Source: Pseudoips prasinana
Lineage: Eukaryota > Arthropoda > Insecta > Lepidoptera > Nolidae
Assembly (NCBI GenBank): GCA_951640165.1
Contig: OX621234.1
Span: 3,787,001 to 3,851,000, forward strand
Direction: 5' to 3'
Length of the DNA stretch: 64,000 nucleotides
Shown: positions 33,757 through 46,839 of the stretch, piece by piece
How the letters are laid out: every line of letters starts with the position of its first letter
Position numbering within the stretch: position 1 is the first letter of the stretch
Made by a program: the position numbers and the translations under genes
Notes under the pieces: generated by a model
What the model saw: only the letters and a program-made list of their open reading frames with translations
Databases searched by the model: none
Told to the model about the DNA's origin: nothing

Positions 33757-33981
33757 CTAAATATTCAAAAAACACCCCAGTGGGGTATGTTTGCGCATCC
33801 AATGTTCCAGTATCGGGCTGTCCCACCGGTCCACGATCGTGTTTAATATGCTGTTGGGACTGCCTCGTACCCTGTTCATAATAGAAGCGCATCGCTTACG
33901 CATGATGGCGTGGAATCCATCCGTGCGTGCTTCGGCGAACATTTTTGATGCGCTACAATGTCTTGGCAGTCCCATCAGCAT
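33757..33981 (-). pseudogene. LINE reverse transcriptase C-terminal fragment
   Basis: MLMGLPRHCSASKMFAEART then FHAIMRKRCASIMNRVRGSP and ILEHWMRKH. The LPRHCSA-MF pattern is a known C-terminal feature of insect non-LTR polymerases. Homologous to 3651-4016. No catalytic domain. Confidence 0.7.
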
Positions 33982-34753
33982 CCTAAACGTGTTATTGTTT
34001 TGGACTTATGATGAATCCAAATTTGCGCTCTGGACTCAATTGAACGTCTGCATTGGGTGAGCGTCAACTTATCAAGTTCATTTTAATGGATAAATAGCTG
34101 GGCTTCATACCTAGTCGCAGGGTGGTTACTGACGTGGAGATATAGGAGACCAGGGGCCAGGTTACGATCCCTGCCCTAGAAGCTACTGTAGCGCTAAGAA
34201 GTAGCACATTATAATGAGCATAGCGCTCCTTCGCTGTAGGAGCAAGCAAGGAGCCCGATTAAAACAGCAGGCGGGATTAGTTATGCGCGAGTGATGTTAC
34301 GTATATTGCAAGCTTCCAAGGCTATGGTGACCGCTTACCATTATGTGGACCATACGTTTGTTGCCCAAAATGAGAATTAACGAGATGATGATACTCCATT
34401 GCGGCTGTAAATTTATGAGGTTTTAATCATATTAAATTGAATTATTTATTTATTTATTGTAGAGGTTACTTTGTTCGTTTAAAGTGAAACTAGATAAGTG
34501 TAGTAAACGGATCTGGGCACATTTCGTTGTATGAGAGAGAGGAAAGATATGATACAGAAAGAGAGCTACGTTAACATGTTGCAATTAGAAGTTATTTTAT
34601 GTGAAGGCGATGTTAATTTGTACGTATGTGTTCAACTCGGAAAAATATTACATGTCGCATGATTAACCCACAATTTCATAATTTAAAATGAAAATAGATT
34701 CACAATCAGGTAGATAAGTATGTTCTTTATACTTTAAGCTTTATAGCACATTT

Positions 34754-35318
34754 TTAGGGTTCCGTAGCCAAATGGCAAAAAAGGAACCCTTATAGATTCG
34801 TCGTGTCTGTCTGTCTGTCTATCCGTCCGTATGTCACAGCCACTTTTTTCCGAAACTATAAGAGCTGTACTGTTGAAGCTTGGTAAGTAGATGTATTCTG
34901 TGAACCGCATTAAGATTTTTACACAAAAATAGAAAAATAACAATAATTTTGTGGGGTCGCCATACATAGAACTGAAAATAATAAATAAAAAATTCATCGT
35001 ACCCATACATGTGGGGTGTCTATGGATAGGTCTTCAAAAATCATATTGAGGTTAATAGGTAATATCATTTTTTTCTAAACTGGATAGTTTGCGCGAGATA
35101 CACTTCCAAAGTGGTAAAATGAGTGTGCCCCCCCTGTAACTTCTAAAATAAGAAAATAATAAAAGTAAAAAATATATATGATGTACATTATTGTGGAAAC
35201 TAACAACGAAAATTGGTTTGAACGAGATCTAGCAAGTAGTTTGTTTTTAATACGTCATAAACCACAATTTGCTTTCATTTAATCAACTGAAATGCTTTCT
35301 TCTACGGAACCTACTTAC
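34754..35318 (+). repeat. Family G repeat, left part, interrupted by family H
   Basis: agggttccgtagccaaatgg to cttctacggaacctac. The missing end (gtgcgagtccgactcgcact) resumes at 35534 after the family H insertion. Confidence 0.7.
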
Positions 35319-35533
35319 TTACTACTTGACAATAACTTGATACGAGCTAGTTAATATCAATGCTATGATAAAATAAATTTTATAAATGTTTTCATACAAA
35401 GTGTACCTAAATATCTATGTTACTAGAAATAATAATGTATACAACTATATTACTACAAACATGTTCTGACTATTTACAAGGGCTTTTTTAAAGTCTACGT
35501 GAATAAAAACCTTTTTTATTTTATTTATTTTAT
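35319..35533 (+). mobile_element. Family H retroposon inserted in family G
   Basis: A 5'-truncated copy ending gtgaataaaaacctttttta and a T-rich run. The flanks gaacctac (left) and gaaccctac (right) look like a target-site duplication with one base lost, supporting target-primed reverse transcription. Confidence 0.65.
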
Positions 35534-35577
35534 GAACCCTACATGTGCGAGTCCGACTCGCACTTGGCCGGTTTTTT
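35534..35577 (+). repeat. Family G repeat, right end
   Basis: gaaccctacatgtgcgagtc ... cacttggccggttttttt completes the copy begun at 34754. Confidence 0.7.
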
Positions 35578-35929
35578 TCTTTTTTCGTTAGCACATGTAA
35601 TAACTTAATAGGAAGTGTTTTGTAGCATTTGCAAGGTCGTAATCATGTGGACATAGTAACATCAAGTGTCAAATGACCCGGGACGTTTGATTCGTTGGTG
35701 CGGAGGAAAATTAAGGAAAATGTATAAAATATAGGAAAGTTCGTTTGTTCAATTCCTGAAGTACGAAATATATTTTTTACGTACGTATACAGGTGTAACA
35801 CAAATAGTGCACGTAACTTATATAAGTACCCCTAAAAATAAAGTAAGTTTGCGAAACATGAAAAAAAAGATTTCACTCTCCATACATGAAGTATCAGATT
35901 CAAGTGATCGTTATTTTTGTATTAGTTAA

Positions 35930-36236
35930 CTAGCTGTGCCCCGTGGTTTAACCGGCGTTAAATTTTATAAATTATCACAGCACCTCCCCCGTAAGTGATA
36001 TCCTGATAATATGTAGCCTATATGTTGACCCAATCTCTTAGTAATATTCATGCAAAATTTGAAGTAAATCCATGCAATACTTTTTGAGTTTAGCCCGGAC
36101 ATACATACAGACAAACAGACAAAAATTCTAAAAACTATATTTTTGGCTTTGACATCGGCGGTAGATAACGCCCAAAATATCCTTTTAAAAAAATATTCAA
36201 TGTACAGTTTTGACTTTCTTTCGATTTTATTTTTTG
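35930..36236 (-). mobile_element. Non-autonomous Helitron, main subtype, one end degraded
   Basis: CTAG at 35930 with A before. The other terminus reads cgattttattttttgtgggt instead of ...tatagat, so the 5' end (minus sense) has been overwritten, perhaps by the adjoining LINE-like tail at 36240-36440. Confidence 0.75.
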
Positions 36237-36892
36237 TGGGTTTTTGCATTTTTATTTATTTTATTTATCACCTTATGCGCATAAAATTGTACAAAGGCTT
36301 AATGCCCAAGGCATTTTTTGCCAGTCAACCTTAGGATGGTGCAGAGAGAGCATGGTAGGTGCACAGATCATAAAGTAAACATAAATACAAAAAAAACTGG
36401 ATTATACAATACTATAAAATACTATACAATGCAATACATAGATACTATGTGCTGCATGTTGATTTGTTTCTAAGTCAAATTAGCTCCTTAACTTACGTCC
36501 ATTATTTATTTATTTTTTATTTTATTTATTTATACAATTAAAATCTGCTGATTATTCTTGTATAAATTATTAATCTTTTTTTGTGTATATTATTATTTGA
36601 TGCTCTATACGTTGGTAAGTTTTATAGCCAGATTACGCTCCTGTTAAACCTTGTATAAAGACGCCTAGAAATGTACAACGATACGCTATGAGTACATGTA
36701 CGACTCAGACGCTATGTATGAACAGTAGAAGTGCTCTTTGCAAGTTTTGTATTGTACTCTTCCTTTTCAGATCGCCCTCTCTCTCCGTTACTTAAACTAA
36801 GGGTCTTCAATAATTTTTCAACCACGTGTACGTTATACACGCCCAATTAATTTAAATTAAATTTGGTGTTAATTTTTTTTCTGATATGTATC

Positions 36893-36998
36893 TACCAAAT
36901 ATTCAGAAATACAGTACAAACAGGTTTAAGTTTAGTTATATTTGTACTACTAAATTTAACTGAAGTTATACCTGTATTTCTGGATATTGGTTTGGTAC
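36893..36998. repeat. Imperfect foldback, arms of about 45 bp
   Basis: taccaaatattcagaaatac ... caggtttaagtttag pairs with ctaaatttaactgaagttat ... gtatttctggatattggttt with several mismatches. Possibly an old MITE. Confidence 0.6.
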
Positions 36999-37137
36999 GT
37001 ATTTTTTAAGGATTATCTACGCGCGAGCGATGTTGTGTATAGCAAGCTTCAAAGGCTACAGTACTCCCTTACCATCATATGTACCATATGCTTGTTGTCT
37101 GACTTGGTAGTATCAAAATGAGAATTAACAAGACGAT

Positions 37138-37520
37138 CATAAATAAATAAATAAATAAAAAAGGTTTTTATTCACGTAGACTTTAAAAAAGCGCTTGTAA
37201 ATAGTCAGAACATGTTTGTAGTATTATAGTTGTATACATTATTATTTCTAGTAACATAGATATTTAGGTACACATTGTATTAAAACATTTATAAAATTTA
37301 TTTTATAACAGCAATGATATTTAGCTAGATCGTATCAAGTTATTGTCAAGAGATTATGTTTAAGTTTAATTATCTAGTTTAAGTCTAATATTTTAATACA
37401 TATTGTCAATGGTTCTGTCTATATTAAGGTGTTATTATTATGACGAACCTTGTGTTAATAACGACGGTCGCGCTTTAATGCTACCACCGGATCCAAAGCG
37501 CCCCAACTGAGAAGACCCAG
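37138..37520 (-). repeat. Family H retroposon tail, longer copy
   Basis: Complement of the 935 element with the same extension as 10265-10375 (gacggtcgcgctttaatgct ... accaccggatccaa). Confidence 0.6.
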
Positions 37521-37669
37521 CGAAACAAACTCAGCGGGCGTCTCTACTACCGGTTTCAACCATACTCCATTACTTAGTGGGACAGCATACTCCATTACAT
37601 ACTTATACTTTGTGGGACAGTCTAAGTTGGGACTTAGACAGACTAAATATAACTAAACTTATCAACTAA

Positions 37670-37803
37670 TTCGTGGATGTTTTCTATGTACATAAGTATT
37701 TATCTATCTATATAAGTATGTATATCGTCCACTGGTACCCATAGTACAAGCTTTGCTTAGTTTGGAGCTAGGATGATTTGTGTGACATTGTCTCTAGATA
37801 TTA
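37670..37803 (+). mobile_element. SINE-A, 5'-truncated
   Basis: Starts in the central block (cgtggatgttttctatgtac) and continues to the tail. The head is absent. Confidence 0.75.
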
Positions 37804-37945
37804 GAATAATAATAAATTTTTATTTCAGTAAAATACACATAGTTATTACATAATAATGAGTACATAACACATTACGCAAAATCGTTGTCCTGCTGCCCCC
37901 CTAGATAGGCTACTAATTAGCCTGTATTAAGGGGAGACAGAATTA
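37804..37945 (-). repeat. LINE-like tail
   Basis: aaatttttatttcagtaaaa ... gcctgtattaaggggagaca looks like an inverted poly(A)-signal end of a retroposon. No coding and no second copy in the window. Confidence 0.35.
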
Positions 37946-37983
37946 TTATTATTATTAATAATTATTGATTTGGAGAAGCTTAC

Positions 37984-38041
37984 CTGTGTTGTAAACGCGT
38001 GGGGGTGAAACTGAAGCGATTACTGCAGTAAGCATCAGCAC
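37984..38041 (-). CDS. Speculative minus-strand exon inside the large luna intron
   Basis: Read on the minus strand, a 58-base segment lies between an acceptor (tttgtaaaatcacag) and a donor (ACACAG|GTAAGC). It translates as VLMLTAVIASVSPPRVYNTG with no stop. This resembles the second exon of an insect secreted or cuticle-type protein whose signal peptide is split by an intron. No ATG-bearing partner or downstream exon was recognised. It may be a chance arrangement or part of an unrecognised element. Confidence 0.15.
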
Positions 38042-38620
38042 CTGTGATTTTACAAAAGTTAATGAAATTTTGCTGCGTACTTATAATTAATTGATTATGG
38101 CTTTGCAGACTTAGGCCTCCCCAAAAGATTTTCACAATAGTGTTGTGTGCGATTATGGCATATCATATGGACTGCAGCCTCCGAAAGATTCTTGGGGGAG
38201 GCTTTTGTCCAGCAATGGACTGTTTACAGCTGTTATGATAATTAAGTCACACGGTGAAGGCGAAGACAAGTGAGATTTGACAGATTTTTCGAAGTAGATA
38301 AAAATAATATATATATATATTACTCATAAATTAAAAAAAAGAAAAGCAAATTACTATTTTTCACATCCACTTTTACCTTCGCGTCCGCCTCCGTAAACCT
38401 CCGCATCCGCCTCCGCTAAGGAGGCCTCCGTTATAACCCTAATTTGGAGGTCCATAATAGCCCCGCTTGACAGACGAGTTGTCGATCGCAGTATGATGGT
38501 TATAGTACACAGAGAGACCGCTGCTGCCCGTTCTCTGGGAGATATTCACTCGGGAGTATTTATATGTAATACGCGATTGGGTTATGATGACAGTTTGTGA
38601 CTTCCTTCAAAATATCAGGC

Positions 38621-38689
38621 AGTTGATACCCTAGTGTCAGAAATGTTAAAGTCGCCCAGTTTACCTCTCAGACTGTTGCTTAGTGTCTC
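38621..38689 (-). mobile_element. 5S rRNA-headed SINE, tail part (interrupted)
   Basis: accctagtgtcagaaatgtt ... gactgttgcttag is the complement of the SINE tail. The rest resumes after the foldback at 39066. Confidence 0.65.
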
Positions 38690-39065
38690 TGCCGTCCGTT
38701 AACTTAAAGGGCGCAAAGCCACAAAATCAAATTTCGGATTATGAGCGAAAAACGCGGGGATATTTGAAAAATATGCCACTTAATAACCATAGGTAAAAAA
38801 ATGCCACTTCAAAACCATAGGTATGGTTTTTCAGTGGCATATTTTTCAAATATTCCCCGCGTTTTTCGCTCATAACTCAAAATTAGCGAAAAACGCGGGG
38901 ATATTTGAAAAATATGCCACTTAATAACCATAGGTAAAAATATGCCACTTCAAAACCATAGGTATGGTTTTTAAGTGGCATATTTTTCAAATATTCCCCG
39001 CGTTTTTCACAGATAACTCAAAATTTGATTTTGTGGCATTGAGCCCTTTAAGTTAACGGACGGCA
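38690..39065. mobile_element. 376-bp foldback element inside the 5S-headed SINE
   Basis: Terminal arms tgccgtccgttaacttaaag and cctttaagttaacggacggca. The inside holds two tandem copies (spacing 141 bp, from gcgaaaaacgcggggatatt) of a unit that is itself palindromic around accataggtatggt. The whole would extrude as a double-hairpin. No coding. Confidence 0.85.
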
Positions 39066-39186
39066 GGGCTATAACCGGGGCCGACAGCTTAACGTGCTAG
39101 AAATTAAACCACTGTGGTGGTCAACCATCTATGGATTGATCGCGAGCCTAGTTCTTCATCCTCGCCGAACTCCTACGGAGCGGTGA
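39066..39186 (-). mobile_element. 5S rRNA-headed SINE, head part, next to the terminal luna exon
   Basis: ctataaccggggccgacagc ... tggtggtcaaccatctatgg ... ctcgccgaactcctacggag ... cggtgag is the complement of the centre and 5S-like head. It ends about 32 bp before the acceptor at 39218. Confidence 0.7.
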
Positions 39187-39199
39187 GAGACCTGATTGA

Positions 39200-39394
<195 letters not shown>

Positions 39395-40810
39395 CCCGCG
39401 GCGCCGCCCGCCCGCGCCCCGCAACGCTCCCGCACGCGGAAATAGGGCGCGCCGCTATTCTATACAAACGTGTTAAGTGATTCCGAATGTCTCGCGAGTT
39501 GTGAACGCGGAATGGACGTTGTGATCGGTCGGGCGCCCTCCTCCTAAGCGTCAAGCCAAAGAATGCCGCTACATCGTAGCTGAGTCAACACTCATCGCAC
39601 CTAATGCTTTAAACTAATTTTTGTTTAATTTTAAGAAAAAAAGATTTTTATTTGGGGAAAATCTCTTCTCGTGTTTCGGCTTATCGTTACGGTTCATTGT
39701 TGCTAGAGATCGATTTATAGCCGTTGAGTGTCGTATCTATATTATTACTTTTATGGACTTGGGAATAGTTCGGCGTCGTCGCGAAGCGATGGCGCGGTGT
39801 TGTGCCATTGTGTGGGGTCTCTGCCCCCCACTTGCATTTCAATCAAGGTCATATTTAATTTATAATTATTAGGACGTTCGGCTGATATCCCACCGACGCC
39901 GAGCACAACCTTTATATTTTTAGGCTTAGTGCGTCGCGTTACCTGATATTTTGTCGGGGCCGAATAACAGTCGACTTTCATTATTGATACAAAAATGTTC
40001 TCGTCGTTTAAAAACGACAATGTATAACATCCAATAATACTACTTCGACTGTTGTCCGTCCCCGAGACAGATTCGTATGTTTATTTTGTATAATTGTAAG
40101 CTTCTCTTTACTCTTTCATTCCGATAGTGTGCGGTTATTTGGCGTTATATTGTTAGTTTTAAGGTTTTTCTATCGCCATTACACACGTAGCGTTAATTAG
40201 CTTCAGCTTACTGGGAGGAATATCTTAGTGCTATTTTTTTTGTATTTTTGTATTGATTGGAACGCTAGGTGTGTAGAGGCTTAATATTTATTCTGGAGTC
40301 GGCGGTACCGTCGCGCGATCGCGGTCCCGTGTGTTTATTCTTGATCTCAGCAATCGACTCCAGCGCTGATTCCGATACTCGCTGATTATTCGGTGTCACC
40401 CTTCTTAACACAGTCGCTATTTTTTCGTCAAGAGTTTTAGGTCTGGTTGTGATAGGCTTTTTTTACATGGTACGGATGAACTGACCCGGTTGCGTTAAGT
40501 ATTTAGCTTCCGTATCGTATGTTTTAAATTATTTATTAACGTATTAGCTAGTTGTTACTGTATTGTGAACGAATTGCATTCTTTGTTGGCTTGATATTGT
40601 ATGCTTTACTTAATATTTAAGGAGCCAGATTAATAACGCAAAGAGTCGCTACTGGGTCCAAGAAGCTCCAATATTGTCAATACTTCTGAACGCAAAATTG
40701 TTTTCTCATAACAATTATATAGTATCTCAATTATAACGACATAAATCGTAAATATAATTTCTCTTTGGAAGAATTTTTTGCAAATAAAAAGGATTGTTTT
40801 TCTTTTTCTT
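39395..40810 (+). other. 3' UTR of the luna-like gene (minimal extent)
   Basis: Non-coding sequence follows the TAG stop without any recognisable repeat. The first 140 bases remain GC-rich. The first well-placed polyadenylation signal is AATAAA at 40783-40788, followed by a T-rich downstream element. The UTR would then be about 1.4 kb. The same repeat-poor composition continues to about 47.3 kb, so longer isoforms are possible; transcript ends cannot be seen from DNA alone. Confidence 0.6.
40783..40788 (+). terminator. Candidate polyadenylation signal AATAAA
   Basis: AATAAA lies within caaataaaaagg and is followed within about 15-30 bases by a T-rich tract (tttttctttttctttc), a normal arrangement for a cleavage and polyadenylation site. 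It is the nearest convincing candidate after the luna-like stop codon. Confidence 0.5.
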
Positions 40811-43800
40811 TCAAAATTTCATATGTCAAATGGTCCCTGCGTCCTTGTCACTCAAAGAAAGGTACCGAAAGCTCCAACTTCACAGAGCATTTATTACAGC
40901 GATAAAGAAGCCAAGTACTAAGGCCTGGGTCTGATGGACCCCCTAGCGACTCCAAGCGTAAAATTTCCCAAAGCTTTACTGCAATTACTGTCGCAGGCGC
41001 ATCGACAACACAACTACCTACCTACAAACTCACTCTCTTTGTAAACACGAATTACGAAATGTTTTATCTTTATCATTCAAACGTCATTTACATTTGAGCG
41101 AGTGAGACATAACGAGGTGATCCGATAAAGCACAAGTTGTGATTGTATGCGTAACGATTTATAACTAACATATATGTTTGTACTTCTACTTGTAACTACT
41201 AAAACGATATAACTGCCATCATTATAATATAGTGCACAGTGGCCGTTAGTTCGACAGTAACTGTGCAAGACATACCTACATCCCGGGGCCAATACTAAGT
41301 ATCTTCCTTCGATAAGTTCATCAACTAGAGTTATCTTATTACTTTGCAGATATATGAAAGCCATCTATATAACATTTAAATTAAGAACAAATTTGACAAC
41401 TCACGCGCAGTATCAAGACCTTTAAATAATATTATGCAATTTAATCATTGAACGGTCCAAGAAATATTATGTTGTTTACTGTTCCAAAAATATATATACA
41501 AAGGAATAACATATGAGTTATACTTAACATATACAATCCTTTTATTGACCACTGGTACCTACATGAAAAAGATTTGATGTAGGATTTATTAGTTCTAGAA
41601 ACCGGTTCCTTCCGTACCCTCAGTACCAGACCAGACCAGTACAGACCAGTATCCGTGATCTATTTTTTAACTTAATTACTTATTTCTGATCGGTAAAACT
41701 TAGTCACACGATTCACTAAAGCCTCCGATGAAGCCTCAACCAACACCCTTATGTTAAACCTAAATTTTAAAAGAGTATAAATTGTGCTTTTCAAATATCT
41801 GTTAGTAATGAGATATCTCTGCAATTAGTAACATCACACCAAACTCACTATTATCACTTTAGTTAGTAAATAATGTCACTTCGGTACATGTGTAATATTG
41901 TGAATCTTTATTAAAAATACATTTTATATTAGATAATCAAATCGCTTACGAAAATATTTATAAATTTTATATATATATATTCTTTTTTGTATTAAAACAT
42001 TTTAGTGTTGATATATTTATTGATTTGACACATTTTTATATTAAAATATATATATATTATTTAAATTTTTAAAGATTTTATAAATACTAGTTATGTCATA
42101 ATGTGAGTCAAAAATTATATTAAAAATTGTTTTGCAATACTGTTTCGTTAAAATAGTCATCAATTAATAATGTTAATTGATATTAACATGGCTTTAAAAA
42201 TAATTATTTTTTATTCGAAGGTATATAAGTATCGTTCATAAGTGCATTACTTTTTCAAATGATTATAGTTTCACTGCCATAGTTTATAAATAAGCGCATA
42301 CATTTAAATTTCTAATAACTATTCGAATGGTTAGCTAGAAACAGAAAATATTAAACATAAATAAAATATTAAATATTCTTTTTTGTTCAACGACAGTCAT
42401 GTAACGTGGAATTTAAATATGTTAACCTCACATGTAGCCAGTAGTGTAGTAATGAGAAATAAAATTTCGACTGTCAAATCATATTATTATGAAATATATA
42501 AAATAAATACACGCTGGCTATAAAGTTTACCGTTAGGCATATAATATCATGATAGGCGGGAAACCAAGCTATTACCAATGTATTAATATTCAGTATGGCA
42601 TAATAGATGCCTTTACAGCTCATATTCTGGGTGACATAAATAAATTAATAAACGAAAGTTTGAAATTGTCAGTATGAATAATATATTTCATAAAAAAATA
42701 TAAAAAAAGTAATTTTGATGTTATTTATTTAATTATTACATAATTAAATAAAAGTAAAAAGAAAATACGTTCCATTCCAATCCACGTTCAGTGACCAAAA
42801 GTTATAAATAAATAATTGTTTTATTTTAATACAATCTATCATCGACACCGACACCTAGCAATTTTTGATCAATTCACCTAGCATTTTTTTATCTTTTTAT
42901 AGCTTTATTAACAAGTTAAATACTGTGTCTTAACAACAACCAAAACGATAGGTAAAATACGTAAAATCGAATAAAATAGCTGTACGAATTTAGCTCTTAA
43001 ACATAATTATACCATATTGTCATTACCATTTCAATATATTATTATTTATATATAGAAGTACTCAGTAAAGCATCCGAAATAGGAGTCACCGCTTTTATTG
43101 TTCCATTCTATATACTTAACACTATATACACATACATAATTAAATATATTGTCATTATGCCAAACGTAATAACCCAACGTGTTTTTTAGAAACAGTTTCT
43201 ATTGATAAATAAGTGGTCGTTGGGTGACATTTTTGATTATAATCATTACCAACGAAACATTTATTCGCATTTTATATAAAAATATATATATAAAAAATTA
43301 ATATAAATATTTTAAATTTAACGGTAGTTTGATGTAAAAGTGTATCGAAACGTGAAAGCATAGATATAAGAAAAAAATATAAAAAAAATAATGTGATTCA
43401 TAAGTTTATTATATTATATATTAAAATATAATAATAGAATGAATGTTTCATAGAAATGTGCATGGTAAATACAGCTTGATGGGTATTGTGTATTTAGTAA
43501 ATATGCACTATGGCTGGTAACTGCATATTTAGGTAAGTTTGGTATGAACACAACGTGCAATCGCATTTGTGAACGGTTAAACCCAAAAATTGTGTAACTC
43601 TAAGGATTAGTGTTATCTGAGGGGTGATAGAGGCCCATTCTACCATTAAGCTCTGAATCAATGTGACGTATAAATTTATTACTGTATTTTAAAATGTGTA
43701 AACAATGTGGTGTGTATTTAAATCCCACTTAATCGTTAAGCAATTTTTCCCCAAACTAGTAAATATTACGAATACAAAACTCTGGATAAAAACTGTAGTA

Positions 43801-44023
43801 ACCATATTTGTAACCATATATTAATAACCTTAGAATACGTATAGAATGGTAATCGCTGCGCTCAATTTGAAGTATCACAAATGGCTCTGAACACACGTTC
43901 GGATTCACGGACGTACTACTAGATAATTTGAACGCTTATCGCAAAGAAATGCTGCTCTGCGTCATATGTAAGCGATGTGTATTACTATTCTATACAGGTT
44001 ATTATTCTAAGTCCACTTATGTA

Positions 44024-44158
44024 CAGACGCCAGCACATCCAGCTACCCCAATCTGTCAAATTTCTTCTATAGATTTTCAACTTTATCACATAAGCATAAG
44101 GTTCACGTTCAATTGGGAAAATTTGACAGATTGGGGTAGCTCGATGTGCTGGCGTCTG
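44024..44158. mobile_element. 135-bp TA-target MITE in the repeat-poor region
   Basis: Both ends intact and TA on both sides. It is the only recognised mobile element between 39.4 and 47.3 kb. Confidence 0.88.
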
Positions 44159-44875
44159 TACTATTGAAACCACATTTATAATCGTATTTAGTAAACGAAA
44201 TTTACATTTAAAATTATATGGTAAAACTATAATAAATAGTAAAATTTTCATGATAAATATGCGGCTGTGTTAGAATCATCTTTCTCAATTAATAAACACA
44301 TTTTTCTACACCACCGTTTCGGGAAATAATTAACGAAAATAATTAATTAATATTAAAATAGTTGGTAAGTTCAATCTTATATAATCCCAGCGAAAATTAA
44401 TACGTTTTAAGATTTAGAAAAAACGATAATTGTTTCAAGTTTCTGGATCTTCTTCACATGGGATGCATTTATATAACGAGCGGCATAAACTGACTCTATT
44501 GTGCTTATTAATGTTGAAGTGCGAGTAGCATTGCGTTAGCAGCAACGATATATAATGCTAAAGACACTCAGTTGGTGGCAGACACGGCCAAGTCTGTTTG
44601 TGGTAAAAAGTGTTATAAAAATAATTGATGTCTATGTCTATATTAAGCATTGTAAGCCCCAAACGGAGGACTGCGATCAATGCGGGCTGTTTATTTGTGA
44701 GATAGTTTAAATCCAGATGGCTTTTACTTGTATGTAATATTTTGTATGAAACTACTTTGTATGACTTCTATATACGTACGTTGCACTTTAATCACTACAT
44801 CAAGGAATATTGTGAATTATTTGTATGCTCTTATGTGTATCTTGGAGCATTGTAAGCATAGATCATTATTTTGGA

Positions 44876-45055
44876 TCATTCTTTCATTAATCATTATTTT
44901 GGAGCAATGTTTTCATTAATCATTATTTTGGACCATTGTTTTCATTAATCATTATTCTGGAGCAATGTTTCATTAATCATTATTTTGGAGCAATGTTTTC
45001 ATTAATCATTATTTTGGAGCATTGTATTCATTAATCATTACTTTGGTGCTTTGTG
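44876..45055. repeat. Minisatellite, about 30 bp x 6
   Basis: Unit tcattaatcattattttgga then gcaatgtttt, with small variations (gaccattg, gcattgta). Confidence 0.85.
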
Positions 45056-46334
45056 TTAATGATTACATGTTGAGCTGTATACAGTTTGTTCTTCAATTAT
45101 CTGCACAGTACATTCCAGTAATGTTCCCGAAACGGATGGATATTTTTAATATTGTAAAGTAAGATGTCTTTATAACCGATTTGTGGATATTTTTTACTTG
45201 AATAACATATTAAACAAGGCATAGAGAAAAGTGAAGTTGTAAATTTACCCGGAGTTAAACATATTTGTGAGTTTATTTCATGATTGGTGAAAGTATGTTA
45301 AAGATTTATTAATTGTCACTTTGGAAGACAGTAAATATGATCTTTTAATTACACATGTCACAATTATATAATTATTTTTAAGTTATTGTTATTTTTGGTT
45401 AAATATTCTTCATTTATTCAAGTTAAATTATAAGTATAACATTACACGTTAAAATAATGAGTTATTGAAATGGATAGAAATTGCTTAGGTATTTTAGGTA
45501 ATTTCTATAAATTTTAATAACTCATCATACGTTTACTACACAATCTCATAATACGTTTTCATCACAAAATACACAGAAAACTACAATTATGTTATATGTT
45601 GATTATATAGTTTTGATCATTTTGTTTGCATAATATAGGATACTTTAAAGATTTTAGTTGCTATGTAAATGTTAACAGTTTATTTATTTATAGTAACCTT
45701 CGTCCATTTATTGCGCTGTAGGCAATAATATTACTCTGTTCGTAATTTAAACTTTTATACAATCCACAATCGGTTATAATAATTTTTTTATATATGACGA
45801 TTTTTGCCAATAGTGAGGGTAATGGTGAAACTTATATTTTATTATACCATTCAATTGCCAAATTGTACCATTGCCCCAAACCTGGCAGGAGTCAAAAGAG
45901 CTTAGCTATTTTTATGTACCAACTTGTGGCTATCGAAGTGTGACTATCCAGATATTGATATTTGCGCGTATTTCGGTGGGCTCAAACTTTTATATTACAC
46001 AATTGCTGATTTGTTTATGTAGTTAAATTAAATTTTTATTAATATATAAATACCCTTGTTATCTTTAGGCTTTTTAAAATTTTAGCTTTAAATACTATAT
46101 ATATATGTCATTATATTAATCGTGATCAATGTTTTACATGTTGCACTTGGGGCACAGAGTATCTACTAAAATTGGCGTGAGAGTATTCATTGTAAATTAT
46201 TTTAATTTGGAATTGTTAATGTTATTATGCGCTTTAAAATCCCATGTATCAAATTTATTGTAATCATTGTTCGCTTTGTTTTTGAATGATTGCGGCGTAT
46301 AAGTAGTCGTTAAAAAATATTTAAGCTATATATT

Positions 46335-46450
46335 TAATTTAGCAATTAAATATTCGTATGTCAGGGAATATTAGGTATATGAATGTTTCTACAAACAATA
46401 CGTATTCGCGATATTCCCTGACATGCGAATATTTAATTGGTAATTAAATA
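46335..46450. repeat. Inverted repeat with arms of about 38 bp
   Basis: aattaaatattcgtatgtca then gggaatat at the left pairs with atattccctgacatgcgaat then atttaatt at the right, loop about 45 bases. It could form a hairpin in any transcript crossing it. Confidence 0.75.
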
Positions 46451-46839
46451 TAATGTACGTATAATGTTTGAAAACGTTATATTGTTATGTCTAACTGAAC
46501 TCGGAACCTTCAAAACATTTCTATTTATTCATTCAATTTGCGTTCTCAAATTAGAACACTTGTTAAAACTCTATAATTAAATAAATTATTTTAAAGGATA
46601 TTTCTCAAAGAATATATTTTTATTGGTGCGTTGAATTACATTTTTAAATGGCGGATTATTTATATGTGAAAGTAATTTAATTGTAACACAGTTTTATTAA
46701 ATATTGTAAATCTGGATAGTGTCAGACGAATACACAGGATAGTTGCATTCGGATATCGAAAATGCCAAGCTTATAATACAGAATGACTTTGAATTTTTAT
46801 TACCTATTCTCTTAATCTTGTACTATACGAGTATGAGAA

